This document shows positions 7,184-16,370 of a DNA stretch of 64,000 nucleotides, one piece after another; within the stretch, counting starts at the first letter, position 1; each line of letters begins with the position of its first letter. The position numbers and the translations under genes were made by a program. The stretch comes from GCA-2748575 sp965222725. Its GTDB lineage: Bacteria; Pseudomonadota; Gammaproteobacteria; Pseudomonadales; Ketobacteraceae. The notes beneath the pieces were generated by a model. That model ran no database searches. It was not told the origin of the DNA and saw only the letters and a program-made list of their open reading frames with translations. Where the stretch lies: assembly GCA_965222725.1 (NCBI GenBank), contig OZ244969.1, positions 2,666,001 through 2,730,000 of the forward strand. The letters run 5' to 3'.

Positions 7184-8377
7184 TTAAAGGGATTTTAAAA
7201 ATGTCTGAAGGCGCTCGGCGGCCTCTGTGCATTCATCCAGCGTTGCCACCAGCGCCATGCGCACGCGGTTCTGTCCGGGGTTGAGGCCATCGATAGTGCG
7301 CGATAAAAACTGCCCCGGCAACACGGTAATATGCTGCTGGCGAAACAGCTCCCGGGCGAAAGTCTGGTCGTCCACCGGGGTTTCCGGCCACAGGTAAAAG
7401 CCGGCTTCCGGGGCGCTTACCTGCATATGGCCTTCCAGGCGTGCCAGTACGGCAGCAAACTTGGCGCGGTACTGATCACGATTGGCTTTGACGTGGTCTT
7501 CATCATTCCAGGCTGCCACGCTGGCCAGCTGGTGCTGAACCGGCATGGCGCAGCCATGATAGGTACGGTACAGCAAAAATTTTTCCAGAATGGTGGCATC
7601 ACCCGCTACAAAACCGGAACGCAGCCCCGGCAGATTGGAGCGCTTCGACAGGCTGTGAAATACCACGCAGTTGCGGAAATCATTGCGGCCGGTTCCGGAG
7701 CACACTTCCAGCAGTCCTGTGGGCGGATTGGCTTCATCGAAATAGAGTTCGGAATAGCATTCGTCTGAAGCAATCACAAAACCGTACTCATCGGACAGTT
7801 CCAGCAGGGTTTTCAGGGTGTTCTCGTCCAATACCGCGCCGGAGGGGTTGCCCGGCGAGCACAGGTAAATTAACTGGCAACGCTGCCAGATATCCGCGGG
7901 CACACTGGCAAAGTCCGGTTTAAAGCGGTTGTCTTCCGTACAGGGTAAAAAGTAAGGCTCGGCGCCGCTCAGCAGGGCGGCACCTTCATAAATCTGATAG
8001 AAGGGATTGGGCGACAGCACCAGGGGGGCAGGCTGGTTGCGATCCACCACCGCCTGAGCAAAGGCAAACAAGGCTTCCCGGGTACCGTTGACCGGGAGTA
8101 CCTGGGTTTCCGGATCCAGTCCGTGCAACTGAAAGCGCCGGCAGGCCCACCGGGAAATGGCCTGTCGCAGTTCGGGAAGGCCTTTGGTGGAGGGGTACTT
8201 TGCCAGGCCATCCAGATTATCCCGCAGCATGGTTTTTACAAACTCCGGGCTGGCGTGCTTGGGTTCGCCAATGGACAACGCGATATGGGGCAGGGATTCC
8301 GGCGGAACTACACCCGCAAAGAGTTCGCGCAGTTTTTCAAAGGGGTAAGGATGCAGTTTATCGAGATCTTGGTTCAT
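7184..8377 (-). CDS. dapC: N-succinyldiaminopimelate aminotransferase
   Basis: This fold-type I PLP aminotransferase makes N-succinyl-LL-diaminopimelate from the DapD product. The PLP lysine is K245 in SLSKRSNLPGLRSGF. Other hallmarks are SPGNPSG, the DECYSELYF block and the C-terminal arginine region NRVRMALV. Length is 397. E. coli does this step with ArgD/SerC-type enzymes, whereas pseudomonads keep a dedicated dapC next to dapD, as here. It starts 5 bases after the glnD stop, so it is in the same transcript. Confidence 0.93.
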   Translation of the reverse strand: MNQDLDKLHPYPFEKLRELFAGVVPPESLPHIALSIGEPKHASPEFVKTMLRDNLDGLAKYPSTKGLPELRQAISRWACRRFQLHGLDPETQVLPVNGTREALFAFAQAVVDRNQPAPLVLSPNPFYQIYEGAALLSGAEPYFLPCTEDNRFKPDFASVPADIWQRCQLIYLCSPGNPSGAVLDENTLKTLLELSDEYGFVIASDECYSELYFDEANPPTGLLEVCSGTGRNDFRNCVVFHSLSKRSNLPGLRSGFVAGDATILEKFLLYRTYHGCAMPVQHQLASVAAWNDEDHVKANRDQYRAKFAAVLARLEGHMQVSAPEAGFYLWPETPVDDQTFARELFRQQHITVLPGQFLSRTIDGLNPGQNRVRMALVATLDECTEAAERLQTFLKSL

Positions 8378-8382
8378 CAGTT

Positions 8383-11070
8383 CTATTTGTGGTCATCCAG
8401 GCGGCTTTTCAGGGTGGATTTCAGGCGCTTCAGTACCGCCTGATCATCAATAATGCCGCCACCGGGCTTGGTGATATAGAAAACGTCTTCCACTTTTTCT
8501 CCCAGGGTGGCAATGCGGGCTCCCAGGATATTCACCCCATGCTCCAGAAAGATTTTACCGATTTCTGCCAGCAGGCCGGGACGGTCAAGGGTGGTCAGTT
8601 CCACCACGGTATTCTGATGAGTCTCATCATTGCTGATGGCCACTTCCGTGGGAATATCAAAATGTTTCAGTGCCCGTGGCAGGCGGCGGTTGACGACATC
8701 GGGAAATAGCTCGGGGTCCGACAGGGTCTCGATCAGTTTGTCCCGGATCTGGTCCAGGCGTTCCTGATCCTCGATGGGATTGCCGTTTTCCTCCATGATC
8801 ACATAGGAATCCAGACTCAGGTTACTCTTGGAGGTGATGATCTTGGCGTCTGCGATGGTCAGGTGCAACTGGCTGAGTGCGGCAGCGGTGGCGGCAAACA
8901 GGTTGGGGCTGTCTTCGGTGTAAACAAACACCTGGGTTGCCCCTTCGTAACGGCGGGCATCGGTTTTGCCCAGTAACACCAGCGGGCCGGTGCTGGCATC
9001 GTGATGGATAATGGCTGCGGTGTGGCGGGCGATATCACCGGTGGTTTCCCGCAGAAAGTAATGATCCCCCAGCTGTTCCCAGATCTCGTCGATGGCCGCG
9101 TCATCAATACCTTTCTGGTTCAGTATATGGCGGGCCACGGATTTGTTTTCATCGATCCAGTCCTGCTTGTCCACCGGATTTTCCAGGCCGCGGCGCAGGG
9201 CCTTGCGGGTTTCGCTGTACAGCTGACGTAATAACGTGGCACGCCAGCCGTTCCATAAGTTGGGGTTGGTGGCGCAAATGTCGGCGACGGTGAGCACAAA
9301 CAGATAATCCAGGCGAATCTGGTGGCCGATCTTGCGGGCAAATTCCTGAATGATATCGGGATCACTCACGTCCTTTTTCTGGGCTGTGAGCGACATCAGC
9401 AGGTGGTTTTCCACCAGCCAGGCCACCAGTTGCGCATCCCATTTACTCAGCCGGTGATGGATACAGAATTCATAGGCATCTTTGGCGCCCAATACGGAAT
9501 GGTCGCCCTGGCGCCCCTTGCCCAGATCATGGAAAAGGCCGGCTATATAAAGCAGCTCGATCTTGGGCAGACGATGGAACAGGAAAGATGCCATGGGGAA
9601 TTCCTGTTCGGACCCGGTATAGCGGAAGCGCCGCATGTTTTTCAGAACCAGCAAACTGTGGGCGTCTACCGTGTACTGATGAAACAGGTCGTATTGCATC
9701 TGGCCAATCACATGGCCGAACACCGGAATATAGTTGCCCAGAATGCCAAAGCGGTTCATGCGGGTGAACTGGGAATAGAGCTTGTACGGGGAACGCAGCA
9801 ATTCCATAAACAGGGAAATGTTACGGATATCATCCCGGAATTTCTGATCCACCAGATCCCGGTTGTCGCGGATCAGGCGGATAGTGCTGGCACGTATGCC
9901 TTCGATATGTTCGTTCTGGGCGAGGATCACGAAGATTTCCAGCAGTGCCGATGGCGTATGCTCGAATACTTTGTCGTGAGTCACTTCAATATGGTTGTGG
10001 CGTAACTGAAAGCGTTTGTTGATGGGGGTGACGATATCGGGTTCGTCGGCGTCGAGAATGGCTTCTTCAAAATGCTGCAGCAGCATGTCGTTGAGCTGGG
10101 AAATGGAAAGCGCGGCGCGGTAATAGCGCTTCATGAACTTTTCCACCGCCAGGTTCACGTTGGTGTCGCGGTAGCCCAGCATATCGGCTACGGCTCGCTG
10201 GTAGTCAAACAACAAACGGTTTTCACTGCGGTTGGTAATCAGGTGCAGGGCGTAGCGCACTTCCCATAAAAACACCTGGCCCGCATTCAGCAGGTTGTAT
10301 TCTTCCTTGGTCAGAAAGCCGTGGGTAACCAGTTCACTGAGGCGGTTGGCATCAAAGTAGCGCTTGGTGACCCAGCCGATCATCTGGATATCCCGCAGCC
10401 CGCCGGGGGCGGATTTGATATCCGGTTCCAGGTTGTATTCAGTGTTGTTGTGTTTGTGGTGGCGGGTAATCTGCTCTTTCCACTTGGCCTCAAAGAAATC
10501 CTTCACCGGCCACACATGTTTCGGGCCGGTACGCTCCAGCATTTCATCGCCCAGTTCCGGGCTGCCGGCAATGGTCCTTGCCTCCATCAGATTGGTGGCA
10601 ATGGTAATGTCTTCGCGGGCCAGTTCAACGCATTCCTGTAAGGAGCGTACGCTGTGGCCTACTTCAAAACCCACATCCCACAACTGGGTGACAAAGTTTT
10701 CCAGATCCTCACGAAAATCATCGGCATTATCATTGCGCAGCAGAATCAGCAGATCGATATCGGATTTGGGGTGTAATTCGGCGCGGCCATAACCGCCCAC
10801 CGCCATGAGGGAAATATCCGGAGACTTTGAGCAGCTCAGCTGGTTCCACATCCAGCTCAGCAGCTGATCCAGCACCCAGGCCCGGCGGCGGATAATCATC
10901 TTGATGTTTTCCTGATTACGGAACCGGGTCTCCAGCGCTTTGTCGGCGACTTCCAGCTGTTTGCGAACAGCCGTGGTGGGGGTTTTCGAACTGGCAGCCA
11001 GTTCGGCAAACTTTTCCCCGTCGAAAAGCTCGGTATCGGGTTGAAGTTCTGTAATCAGGGGAGTTTTCAT
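8383..11070 (-). CDS. glnD: PII uridylyltransferase / uridylyl-removing enzyme
   Basis: GlnD senses glutamine and attaches or removes UMP on PII, setting nitrogen assimilation. The nucleotidyltransferase motif GGYGRAELHPKSDIDLL is at residues 92-108, with metal-binding D104 and D106. The HD hydrolase site is FHDLGKGRQGDHS (H514, D515). Two ACT domains lie in the last ~190 residues, with the second opening at VVELTTLDRPGLLAEIG. The start at 11070 gives 895 residues, close to the family norm. A longer start inside map is possible but less likely. It follows the map stop by 13 bases, as in E. coli. Confidence 0.96.
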   Translation of the reverse strand: MKTPLITELQPDTELFDGEKFAELAASSKTPTTAVRKQLEVADKALETRFRNQENIKMIIRRRAWVLDQLLSWMWNQLSCSKSPDISLMAVGGYGRAELHPKSDIDLLILLRNDNADDFREDLENFVTQLWDVGFEVGHSVRSLQECVELAREDITIATNLMEARTIAGSPELGDEMLERTGPKHVWPVKDFFEAKWKEQITRHHKHNNTEYNLEPDIKSAPGGLRDIQMIGWVTKRYFDANRLSELVTHGFLTKEEYNLLNAGQVFLWEVRYALHLITNRSENRLLFDYQRAVADMLGYRDTNVNLAVEKFMKRYYRAALSISQLNDMLLQHFEEAILDADEPDIVTPINKRFQLRHNHIEVTHDKVFEHTPSALLEIFVILAQNEHIEGIRASTIRLIRDNRDLVDQKFRDDIRNISLFMELLRSPYKLYSQFTRMNRFGILGNYIPVFGHVIGQMQYDLFHQYTVDAHSLLVLKNMRRFRYTGSEQEFPMASFLFHRLPKIELLYIAGLFHDLGKGRQGDHSVLGAKDAYEFCIHHRLSKWDAQLVAWLVENHLLMSLTAQKKDVSDPDIIQEFARKIGHQIRLDYLFVLTVADICATNPNLWNGWRATLLRQLYSETRKALRRGLENPVDKQDWIDENKSVARHILNQKGIDDAAIDEIWEQLGDHYFLRETTGDIARHTAAIIHHDASTGPLVLLGKTDARRYEGATQVFVYTEDSPNLFAATAAALSQLHLTIADAKIITSKSNLSLDSYVIMEENGNPIEDQERLDQIRDKLIETLSDPELFPDVVNRRLPRALKHFDIPTEVAISNDETHQNTVVELTTLDRPGLLAEIGKIFLEHGVNILGARIATLGEKVEDVFYITKPGGGIIDDQAVLKRLKSTLKSRLDDHK

Positions 11071-11083
11071 GGTGAACTTCTGA

Positions 11084-11851
11084 TCAGAAGTTTTCTTCGG
11101 AGCGCTTGGTGAGTACCTCAACGCCATTCGCGGTGACCAGCAGGGTGTGCTCCCACTGGGCCGACAGTTTGCGGTCTTTGGTAATCACCGTCCATTCATC
11201 CGGCAGCAGCTTGGTGTGGCGCTTGCCGACGTTGATCATGGGCTCAATGGTAAAGGTCATGCCTTCCTGCAGCACCATGCCGGTGCCGGGTTTGCCGTAA
11301 TGAAGAACTTGCGGTTCCTCGTGGAATTCAGCACCGATGCCGTGGCCGCAATATTCCCGTACCACGGAAAAGTTCTGGGCTTCGGCGTGCTTTTGAATGG
11401 CGGCGCCGATATCCCCCAGGCGCACCCCGGGTTTGACCATATCAATGCCCAGGTACAGGCATTCCTGGGTTATCTTGACCAGACGGTTTGCCAGAATCGA
11501 GGGTTCACCCACAAAAAACATCTTGCTGGTGTCGCCGTGGTAGCCGTCTTTCTTGACGGTGACATCAATATTGATGATATCGCCTTTCTTGAGCTGCTTG
11601 GGGCCGGGAATGCCGTGACAAACCACATGATTGACCGAGGTGCAGATGGATTTGGGGAAACCGCGATAGTTCAGGGGGGCTGGGTAGGCCTGCTGTTCAT
11701 TGACAATATAGTCGTGACAGATCTGGTCCAGTTCCTCGGTGGTAACGCCCGGTTTGACATATTCCCCAATCATTTCAAGGACTTCGGCTGCAAGGCGCCC
11801 GGCGACTCGCATCTTCTCGATTTCTTCCGGCGTTTTAAAGGTAACTGACAT
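11084..11851 (-). CDS. map: Type I methionine aminopeptidase
   Basis: Map removes the initiator methionine from nascent proteins. The five metal ligands are visible: D96 (IINIDVTV), D107 (YHGDTSK), H170 (CGHGIG), E203 (FTIEPMIN) and E234 (QWEHTLLV); H79 (VCHGIP) is the substrate-side histidine. The start at 11851 gives 255 residues and the usual N-terminus (KTPEEIEKMRVAGRLAAEVL). It is divergent from rpsB, as in E. coli, and heads the glnD-dap transcript. Confidence 0.96.
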   Translation of the reverse strand: MSVTFKTPEEIEKMRVAGRLAAEVLEMIGEYVKPGVTTEELDQICHDYIVNEQQAYPAPLNYRGFPKSICTSVNHVVCHGIPGPKQLKKGDIINIDVTVKKDGYHGDTSKMFFVGEPSILANRLVKITQECLYLGIDMVKPGVRLGDIGAAIQKHAEAQNFSVVREYCGHGIGAEFHEEPQVLHYGKPGTGMVLQEGMTFTIEPMINVGKRHTKLLPDEWTVITKDRKLSAQWEHTLLVTANGVEVLTKRSEENF

Positions 11852-11985
11852 CTGGTTGGTTCGCTTTTCCTGGGCTATTGTGATGAGTTGCGGGTTCAGA
11901 AGGGCGGGTATTCTACACCGGATCGCTTCTGAGCCATAGAGCAACCGGGATTGTACAGCAAAAACGGGGATTTATATTCCCGCGA

Positions 11986-12014
11986 TTGTTGTGGGAATCC
12001 AAATGTGGTATAAA
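11986..12014 (+). promoter_or_regulatory. rpsB-tsf promoter
   Basis: A -35 TTGTTG (11986-11991) and a -10 TATAAA (12009-12014) are separated by 17 bases, with a TGG extended -10 (12006-12008). The following GCTGCGCGCTCG is GC-rich, the discriminator type seen at stringently controlled ribosomal promoters. The transcript would begin near 12021. Confidence 0.7.
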
Positions 12015-12020
12015 GCTGCG

Positions 12021-12106
12021 CGCTCGAAAGAGCGACTCAAATCAGGGGCCGCCAGAAGTACCTGCAAGGCAGGCAGAATTCGCCTAATCAGGTTTGTTTG
12101 GCCCCT
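12021..12106 (+). promoter_or_regulatory. Structured rpsB leader, candidate S2 autoregulatory site
   Basis: At the inferred 5' end CGCTC and GAGCG form a 5-bp stem with a GAAA tetraloop (12021-12034). Next, AGGGGCC (12044-12050) pairs with GGCCCCT (12100-12106), enclosing CCTGC/GCAGG (12061-12073). In E. coli the rpsB leader is bound by S2 to repress rpsB-tsf. Position and complexity fit, but I have not matched the known fold base by base. Confidence 0.5.
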
Positions 12107-12225
12107 TTTAAACTAAAACACACATACATCGACACAGTTTTCTGGGTGCCCTTGAAGACCGTTCAGGCTTTTCGGGTTAGAGATCTGGGATGTATGGAGG
12201 CTTAACCCAATCTCAAGGAGATATC

Positions 12226-12987
12226 ATGGCCGAAGTCACTATGCGTGATATGCTGAAGGCTGGCGTTCACTTTGGACACCAGACTCGCTATTGGAACCCT
12301 AAAATGGATCAGTACATTTTTGGTTCCCGCAACAAGATCCACATCATTAACCTGGAGCACACTGTTCCCCTGTTTAATGATGCTATTACCTTTATCAACA
12401 GCCTGGCGGCTAAAAAATCCAAGATCCTGTTCGTTGGCACCAAGCGTGCTGCCAGTAATCTGGTAAAAGAGCAGGCTATCCGCGCTGGCCAGCCTTATGT
12501 AAACCACCGCTGGTTAGGTGGCATGCTGACCAACTGGAAAACCATCCGTCAGTCTATCCGTCGTCTGAAAGAGCTGGAATCCCAGAGTCAGGACGGCACG
12601 TTCGACAAGCTCACCAAAAAAGAAGCGCTGATGCGCAGCCGCGAAATGGAAAAGCTGGAGCGCAGCCTTGGTGGTATCAAGGATATGGGCGGCCTGCCTG
12701 ATGCCCTGTTTATTATCGACGTGGATCACGAGAATATCGCAGTAGCAGAAGCCAATAAGCTGGGTATTCCTGTTATCGGCGTAGTGGACACCAACAGTGA
12801 TCCTGCCGGCGTTGATTACGTTATCCCCGGTAACGACGATGCGATCCGCGCTATCGAACTGTATGTAACTGCAGTGGCTGACGCCTGTCTGGCCGGCAAG
12901 GAATACGCGCAAACCACCGGTGGCGATGCCGATTCTTTTGTGGAAGTGGAAGAGGCCAGCGATTCTGCTGAAGCTGCAGCCGAGTAA
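12226..12987 (+). CDS. rpsB: Ribosomal protein uS2
   Basis: The start at 12226 has AAGGAG (12215-12220) directly upstream and gives 253 residues beginning MAEVTMRDMLKAGVHFGHQ, the standard uS2 N-terminus. Other family blocks are RNKIHIINLEHTV, NHRWLGGMLTNWKTI and the late DTNSDP segment. uS2 binds late to the 30S head. Codon use is biased to GTT/GCT/CGT, as in highly expressed genes. It is followed by a strong hairpin before tsf. Confidence 0.98.
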   Translation: MAEVTMRDMLKAGVHFGHQTRYWNPKMDQYIFGSRNKIHIINLEHTVPLFNDAITFINSLAAKKSKILFVGTKRAASNLVKEQAIRAGQPYVNHRWLGGMLTNWKTIRQSIRRLKELESQSQDGTFDKLTKKEALMRSREMEKLERSLGGIKDMGGLPDALFIIDVDHENIAVAEANKLGIPVIGVVDTNSDPAGVDYVIPGNDDAIRAIELYVTAVADACLAGKEYAQTTGGDADSFVEVEEASDSAEAAAE

Positions 12988-13011
12988 GCGGCAACCGTTT
13001 CCAAGATTGTG

Positions 13012-13038
13012 AAAAAAGGGGGCAAAGCCCCCTTTTTT
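13012..13038 (+). terminator. rpsB-tsf intercistronic attenuator
   Basis: AAAAAAGGGGGC (13012-13023) and GCCCCCTTTTTT (13027-13038) form a 12-bp stem with a three-base AAA loop and a T-run. It is symmetrical and could act on both strands. As tsf has no clear promoter of its own, this probably sets the S2:EF-Ts ratio by partial termination. Confidence 0.85.
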
Positions 13039-13134
13039 CAGACACATTCATTTAAAGATTCTTGTTTACCCTGAGGATCAGCGTTACCCGCAGCAACGGG
13101 GTAATCAACAAACCAAATACGAGAGGATAGATCC

Positions 13135-14016
13135 ATGGCTGTGACTGCCGCACTTGTAAAAGAACTTCGTGAGCGTACCGGTTTGGGCATGATGGAGTGC
13201 AAAAAAGCACTGGTGGAAACCGATGGTGATCTGGATCAGGCCATTGAAAATCTGCGTAAGTCCGGTCAGGCCAAAGCGGCTAAAAAAGCCGGTCGTACTG
13301 CCGCAGACGGCGCAGTGGTAGCAAAGGTTGCTGAAGACGGCAAAACCGGTGTGATCGTTGAGGTCAACAGTGAAACTGACTTCGTGGCCCGCGACGACAA
13401 CTTCAAGGGCTTCTGCGAAAAGGTTGCCCAACTGGTGCTGGACACCAAAGAAACCGATATTGAAAAGCTGAAAGAAGCCAGCGTTGACGGCGGCACTCTG
13501 GAAGAAGTGCGTACTGCACTGATCCAGAAAATCGGTGAAAACATTCAGGTGCGTCGTGCCCAGGTGGTTGAAAGTGCCGAAGGTGTTGTGGGTGCCTACA
13601 TCCACGGTGGCAAGATCGGTGTTCTGGTGGCTCTGCAGGGCGGTAACGAAGAGCTGGGTAAAGATGTGGCCATGCATGTTGCCGCGTCCAACCCCCAGGT
13701 AGTAAACCCTGACGACGTTGCCGAGGACGTGGTTGCCAAGGAAAAAGAAATCTTCAGCGCCCAGGCCAAGGAAAGTGGCAAGCCTGACGAAATCATCGAG
13801 AAAATGGTGACCGGCCGCATCAACAAGTTCCTGAAAGAAGTGAGCCTGGTTGAGCAGCCTTTCGTCAAGGATCCTGATACCACTGTTGGCAAGCTGGTGA
13901 AGGCCGGTGGTGCTACTGTGCTTGGCTTTGTCCGCTACGAAGTGGGCGAAGGTATCGAGAAAGAAGAGGTGGATTTCGCAGCTGAGGTTATGGCTCAGGC
14001 CCGCGGCGAAGGTTAA
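13135..14016 (+). CDS. tsf: Elongation factor Ts
   Basis: EF-Ts is the guanine nucleotide exchange factor of EF-Tu. The 293-residue product starts MAVTAALVKELRERTG and carries the TGLGMMECKKAL UBA-like N-terminal helix. The conserved TDFVARDDNF core motif (from SETDFVARDDNF) contacts EF-Tu. GAGAGG precedes the ATG. It pairs with rpsB, as in nearly all bacteria. Codon use is that of a highly expressed gene. Confidence 0.98.
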   Translation: MAVTAALVKELRERTGLGMMECKKALVETDGDLDQAIENLRKSGQAKAAKKAGRTAADGAVVAKVAEDGKTGVIVEVNSETDFVARDDNFKGFCEKVAQLVLDTKETDIEKLKEASVDGGTLEEVRTALIQKIGENIQVRRAQVVESAEGVVGAYIHGGKIGVLVALQGGNEELGKDVAMHVAASNPQVVNPDDVAEDVVAKEKEIFSAQAKESGKPDEIIEKMVTGRINKFLKEVSLVEQPFVKDPDTTVGKLVKAGGATVLGFVRYEVGEGIEKEEVDFAAEVMAQARGEG

Positions 14017-14047
14017 GCGAGGATTATCCTACTCTTTATTAAATAGC

Positions 14048-14085
14048 AGGGTGTCGCTAAACTGTGCGTCAGTTTTCGGCACCCT
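14048..14085 (+). terminator. Possible weak terminator between tsf and pyrH
   Basis: AGGGTG (14048-14053) pairs with CACCCT (14080-14085), enclosing AAACTG/CAGTTT (14059-14075). The tail CTTTG is poor in U, so attenuation is more likely than full termination. Confidence 0.4.
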
Positions 14086-14124
14086 CTTTGTATCTGCCCT
14101 TTGTATTTGACCTAAGGAGCCCCT

Positions 14125-14871
14125 ATGCCCACCACCAGCGAACGTACCCCCAAATACAAGCGTATTCTCCTCAAGCTCAGCGGCGAGGCCCTTATGGGGG
14201 AGCTGGATTTTGGTATCGATCCCCAGGTTCTGGATCGTATGGCACTGGAAATCGGGCAATTGCGGGGTATCGGGGTGGAAGTGGGCCTGGTGATCGGTGG
14301 TGGCAACCTGTTTCGCGGAGCTGCCCTCCAGAAAGCCGGGCTTGATCGTGTAGCCGGCGACCATATGGGAATGCTGGCCACCCTGATGAACGGCCTCGCC
14401 ATGCGGGATGCCCTGGAGCGCTCCAATATTCCCACCTGCCTTATGTCTGCCATTCAGATGAGTGGCGTGGTGGAGCACTATGATCGCCGTCGGGCCATGC
14501 GTCTGCTGTCCAATGGCGACGTGGTGATCTTTGCAGCCGGTACCGGCAATCCCTTTTTTACCACGGATACAGCGTCTTCCCTGCGGGCTATCGAAACCGA
14601 TGCCGATGCCATGTTCAAGGCCACCAAGGTAGATGGTGTCTATGATTCCGATCCGGAGCAAAACCCCGGCGCCACCAAATATGATCGCCTCACCTATGAC
14701 GAAGTGCTAGAGAAAAAACTGGGCGTGATGGACCTGACAGCCATCTGTCTGTGCCGCGATCAGGGTATGCCGGTGCGGGTGTTCAATATGAATGAACCCG
14801 GTGCGCTGCTGCGGGCCACCCTGGGTGGTAATGAGGGTACCCTGATTGAGCCGGCGGCCGTGGCTGAATAA
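14125..14871 (+). CDS. pyrH: UMP kinase
   Basis: PyrH phosphorylates UMP to UDP using ATP. It is a bacterial-type, hexameric amino acid kinase-fold enzyme unrelated to adenylate kinase. Signature segments are KRILLKLSGEAL, VGLVIGGGNLFRG and the TTDTASSLRAIE loop. Length is 248. TAAGGAG lies six bases before the ATG. It lies in the classical rpsB-tsf-pyrH-frr order. UDP made here feeds CTP synthesis by PyrG (59909) and nucleotide-sugar use in lipid A. Confidence 0.97.
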   Translation: MPTTSERTPKYKRILLKLSGEALMGELDFGIDPQVLDRMALEIGQLRGIGVEVGLVIGGGNLFRGAALQKAGLDRVAGDHMGMLATLMNGLAMRDALERSNIPTCLMSAIQMSGVVEHYDRRRAMRLLSNGDVVIFAAGTGNPFFTTDTASSLRAIETDADAMFKATKVDGVYDSDPEQNPGATKYDRLTYDEVLEKKLGVMDLTAICLCRDQGMPVRVFNMNEPGALLRATLGGNEGTLIEPAAVAE

Positions 14872-14943
14872 TTGCGGCCAACGTAATAGAATCAAGACCA
14901 GCCAGTAAGAGTTAGACAAGCAAATACCAAGAAGGAATGTCTC

Positions 14944-15501
14944 GTGATTGACGATATCAAAGCAGACGCTGAAACGCGGATGAAAAAGGCCATTGATGCA
15001 CTGGAAGGCGCTTTCAAGAAAGTACGTACCGGGCGTGCCCATCCGGGCATACTGGATGGTGTCATGGTGCCTTACTACGGTACGGACACCCCTCTGAAGC
15101 AGGTAGCCAACGTAGGGGTGGAAGATGGCCGCACACTAACCGTGTCCCCCTGGGAAAAGCACATCATTCCTGATGTGGAAAAAGCCATCATGAAAGCGGA
15201 TCTGGGCCTGAACCCGTCTACCAGCGGTGACATGATCCGCCTGCCCATGCCGCCGCTGACCGAGGAAACCCGCAAGGATCTGATCAAGGTGGTGCGCCAG
15301 GAAGCCGAGCAATCCCGGGTATCCATTCGAAGTATCCGCCGCGATGCCAACAGCGATATCAAGGAACTGTTGAAAGAAAAAGAAATCGGCGAAGATGAAG
15401 AACGTAAAGGTGAGGAAGACATTCAGAAGCTGACCGACAAATTTATTGCCGAAATCGAGAAGCGTCTTCAGGAAAAAGAAAAAGACCTGATGGAAGTTTG
15501 A
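14944..15501 (+). CDS. frr: Ribosome recycling factor
   Basis: RRF, with EF-G, splits the post-termination ribosome. The 185-residue product has the family N-terminus (DIKADAETRMKKAIDALE) and the motif FKKVRTGRAHPGILDGV. Family blocks RLPMPPLTEETRKDL and ISIRRDAN-like VSIRSIRRDAN follow. The start is GTG, set by AAGGAA upstream. It ends in a strong hairpin terminator. Confidence 0.97.
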   Translation: MIDDIKADAETRMKKAIDALEGAFKKVRTGRAHPGILDGVMVPYYGTDTPLKQVANVGVEDGRTLTVSPWEKHIIPDVEKAIMKADLGLNPSTSGDMIRLPMPPLTEETRKDLIKVVRQEAEQSRVSIRSIRRDANSDIKELLKEKEIGEDEERKGEEDIQKLTDKFIAEIEKRLQEKEKDLMEV

Positions 15502-15530
15502 TCAGCGTTCGATAGTTTTATTTTTTTTAG

Positions 15531-15563
15531 CCCGCATGTACTCCCGGAGTCCATGCGGGTTTT
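15531..15563 (+). terminator. Intrinsic terminator after frr
   Basis: CCCGCATG (15531-15538) pairs with CATGCGGG (15552-15559), with an inner ACTC/GAGT stem, and TTTT follows. It separates the translation genes from the envelope genes, which must be read through or from another promoter. Confidence 0.8.
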
Positions 15564-15584
15564 GGTTATTCGAGAGAGGCAGCA

Positions 15585-16352
15585 GTGAGCGAGCATCAGT
15601 CATCAGCCCCCGATATCGACAGTCACCAGGGCAGCGTTCCCCGTCATGTGGCCATCATTATGGATGGCAATAACCGCTGGGCGAAGAAGCAGGGTCTCAA
15701 AGGCGTTGAAGGCCACAAGGAAGGCGCGCGTACGGTTAAGGCCACGGTGGAAAACTGTGCCCGTCTGGGGGTGGAAGTGCTGACGGTATTTGCCTTCAGC
15801 AGTGAAAACTGGCGCCGTCCCCAGGAGGAAGTGAATGCCCTGATGGAGCTGTTTCTGGAAGCGCTGAATGACGAAGTGCCGGAACTCCACGAAAACGGTA
15901 TTCGCCTGGTCTTTATCGGTGATCTCAGTGGCTTCAGCGACAAGCTGCGCTCGCAAATGCAGGCGGCCATGAACCTGACCGCCAATAATACCCAGATGAC
16001 CTTTGCAGTGGCCGTTAACTACGGCGGCCAGTGGGACATCGCCAACGCTGCGCGCCAGCTGGCAGAGCAAGTGGCGGCAGGGGAAATCAGCCCGGAAGAT
16101 ATCACCACTGACGCCTTGCAGGCCCGTATCAGCCTGGCGGAATTACCGCCTCTGGATCTGATGATCCGCACCGGCGGCGAACACCGTATCAGTAATTTTC
16201 TGCTCTGGCAGGTGGCGTATGCCGAGCTGTACTTCAGTGATCTTTACTGGCCTGACTTTAATATCGACGCCCTGAAGCAGGCTTTTGCCGACTACGCATC
16301 CCGGCAACGGCGTTTTGGCCGTACCGGCGAACAGGTGGAGTCTGCGCAATGA
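15585..16352 (+). CDS. uppS: Undecaprenyl diphosphate synthase
   Basis: This cis-prenyltransferase builds the C55 carrier for peptidoglycan and O-antigen from farnesyl and isopentenyl diphosphates. Motifs are AIIMDGNNRWAKKQG (substrate-binding Asp), FAFSSENWRRP and IRTGGEHRISNFLLWQ (the usual T/SGE-RLSNF signature). The start is GTG at 15585, with GAGAGG upstream. Length is 255. cdsA follows 18 bases later, then dxr. Confidence 0.97.
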   Translation: MSEHQSSAPDIDSHQGSVPRHVAIIMDGNNRWAKKQGLKGVEGHKEGARTVKATVENCARLGVEVLTVFAFSSENWRRPQEEVNALMELFLEALNDEVPELHENGIRLVFIGDLSGFSDKLRSQMQAAMNLTANNTQMTFAVAVNYGGQWDIANAARQLAEQVAAGEISPEDITTDALQARISLAELPPLDLMIRTGGEHRISNFLLWQVAYAELYFSDLYWPDFNIDALKQAFADYASRQRRFGRTGEQVESAQ

Positions 16353-16370
16353 ACAGGCAGAGGGGTCAAT

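Larger units (their letters stand above)
11852..12225. other. map / rpsB divergent intergenic region
   Basis: This 374-base gap holds the rpsB promoter and structured leader (annotated separately). On the minus strand two -10-like boxes for map are seen: TACAAT (11955-11950) and TAGAAT (11915-11910). Neither has a convincing -35. No coding sequence is apparent. Confidence 0.6.
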
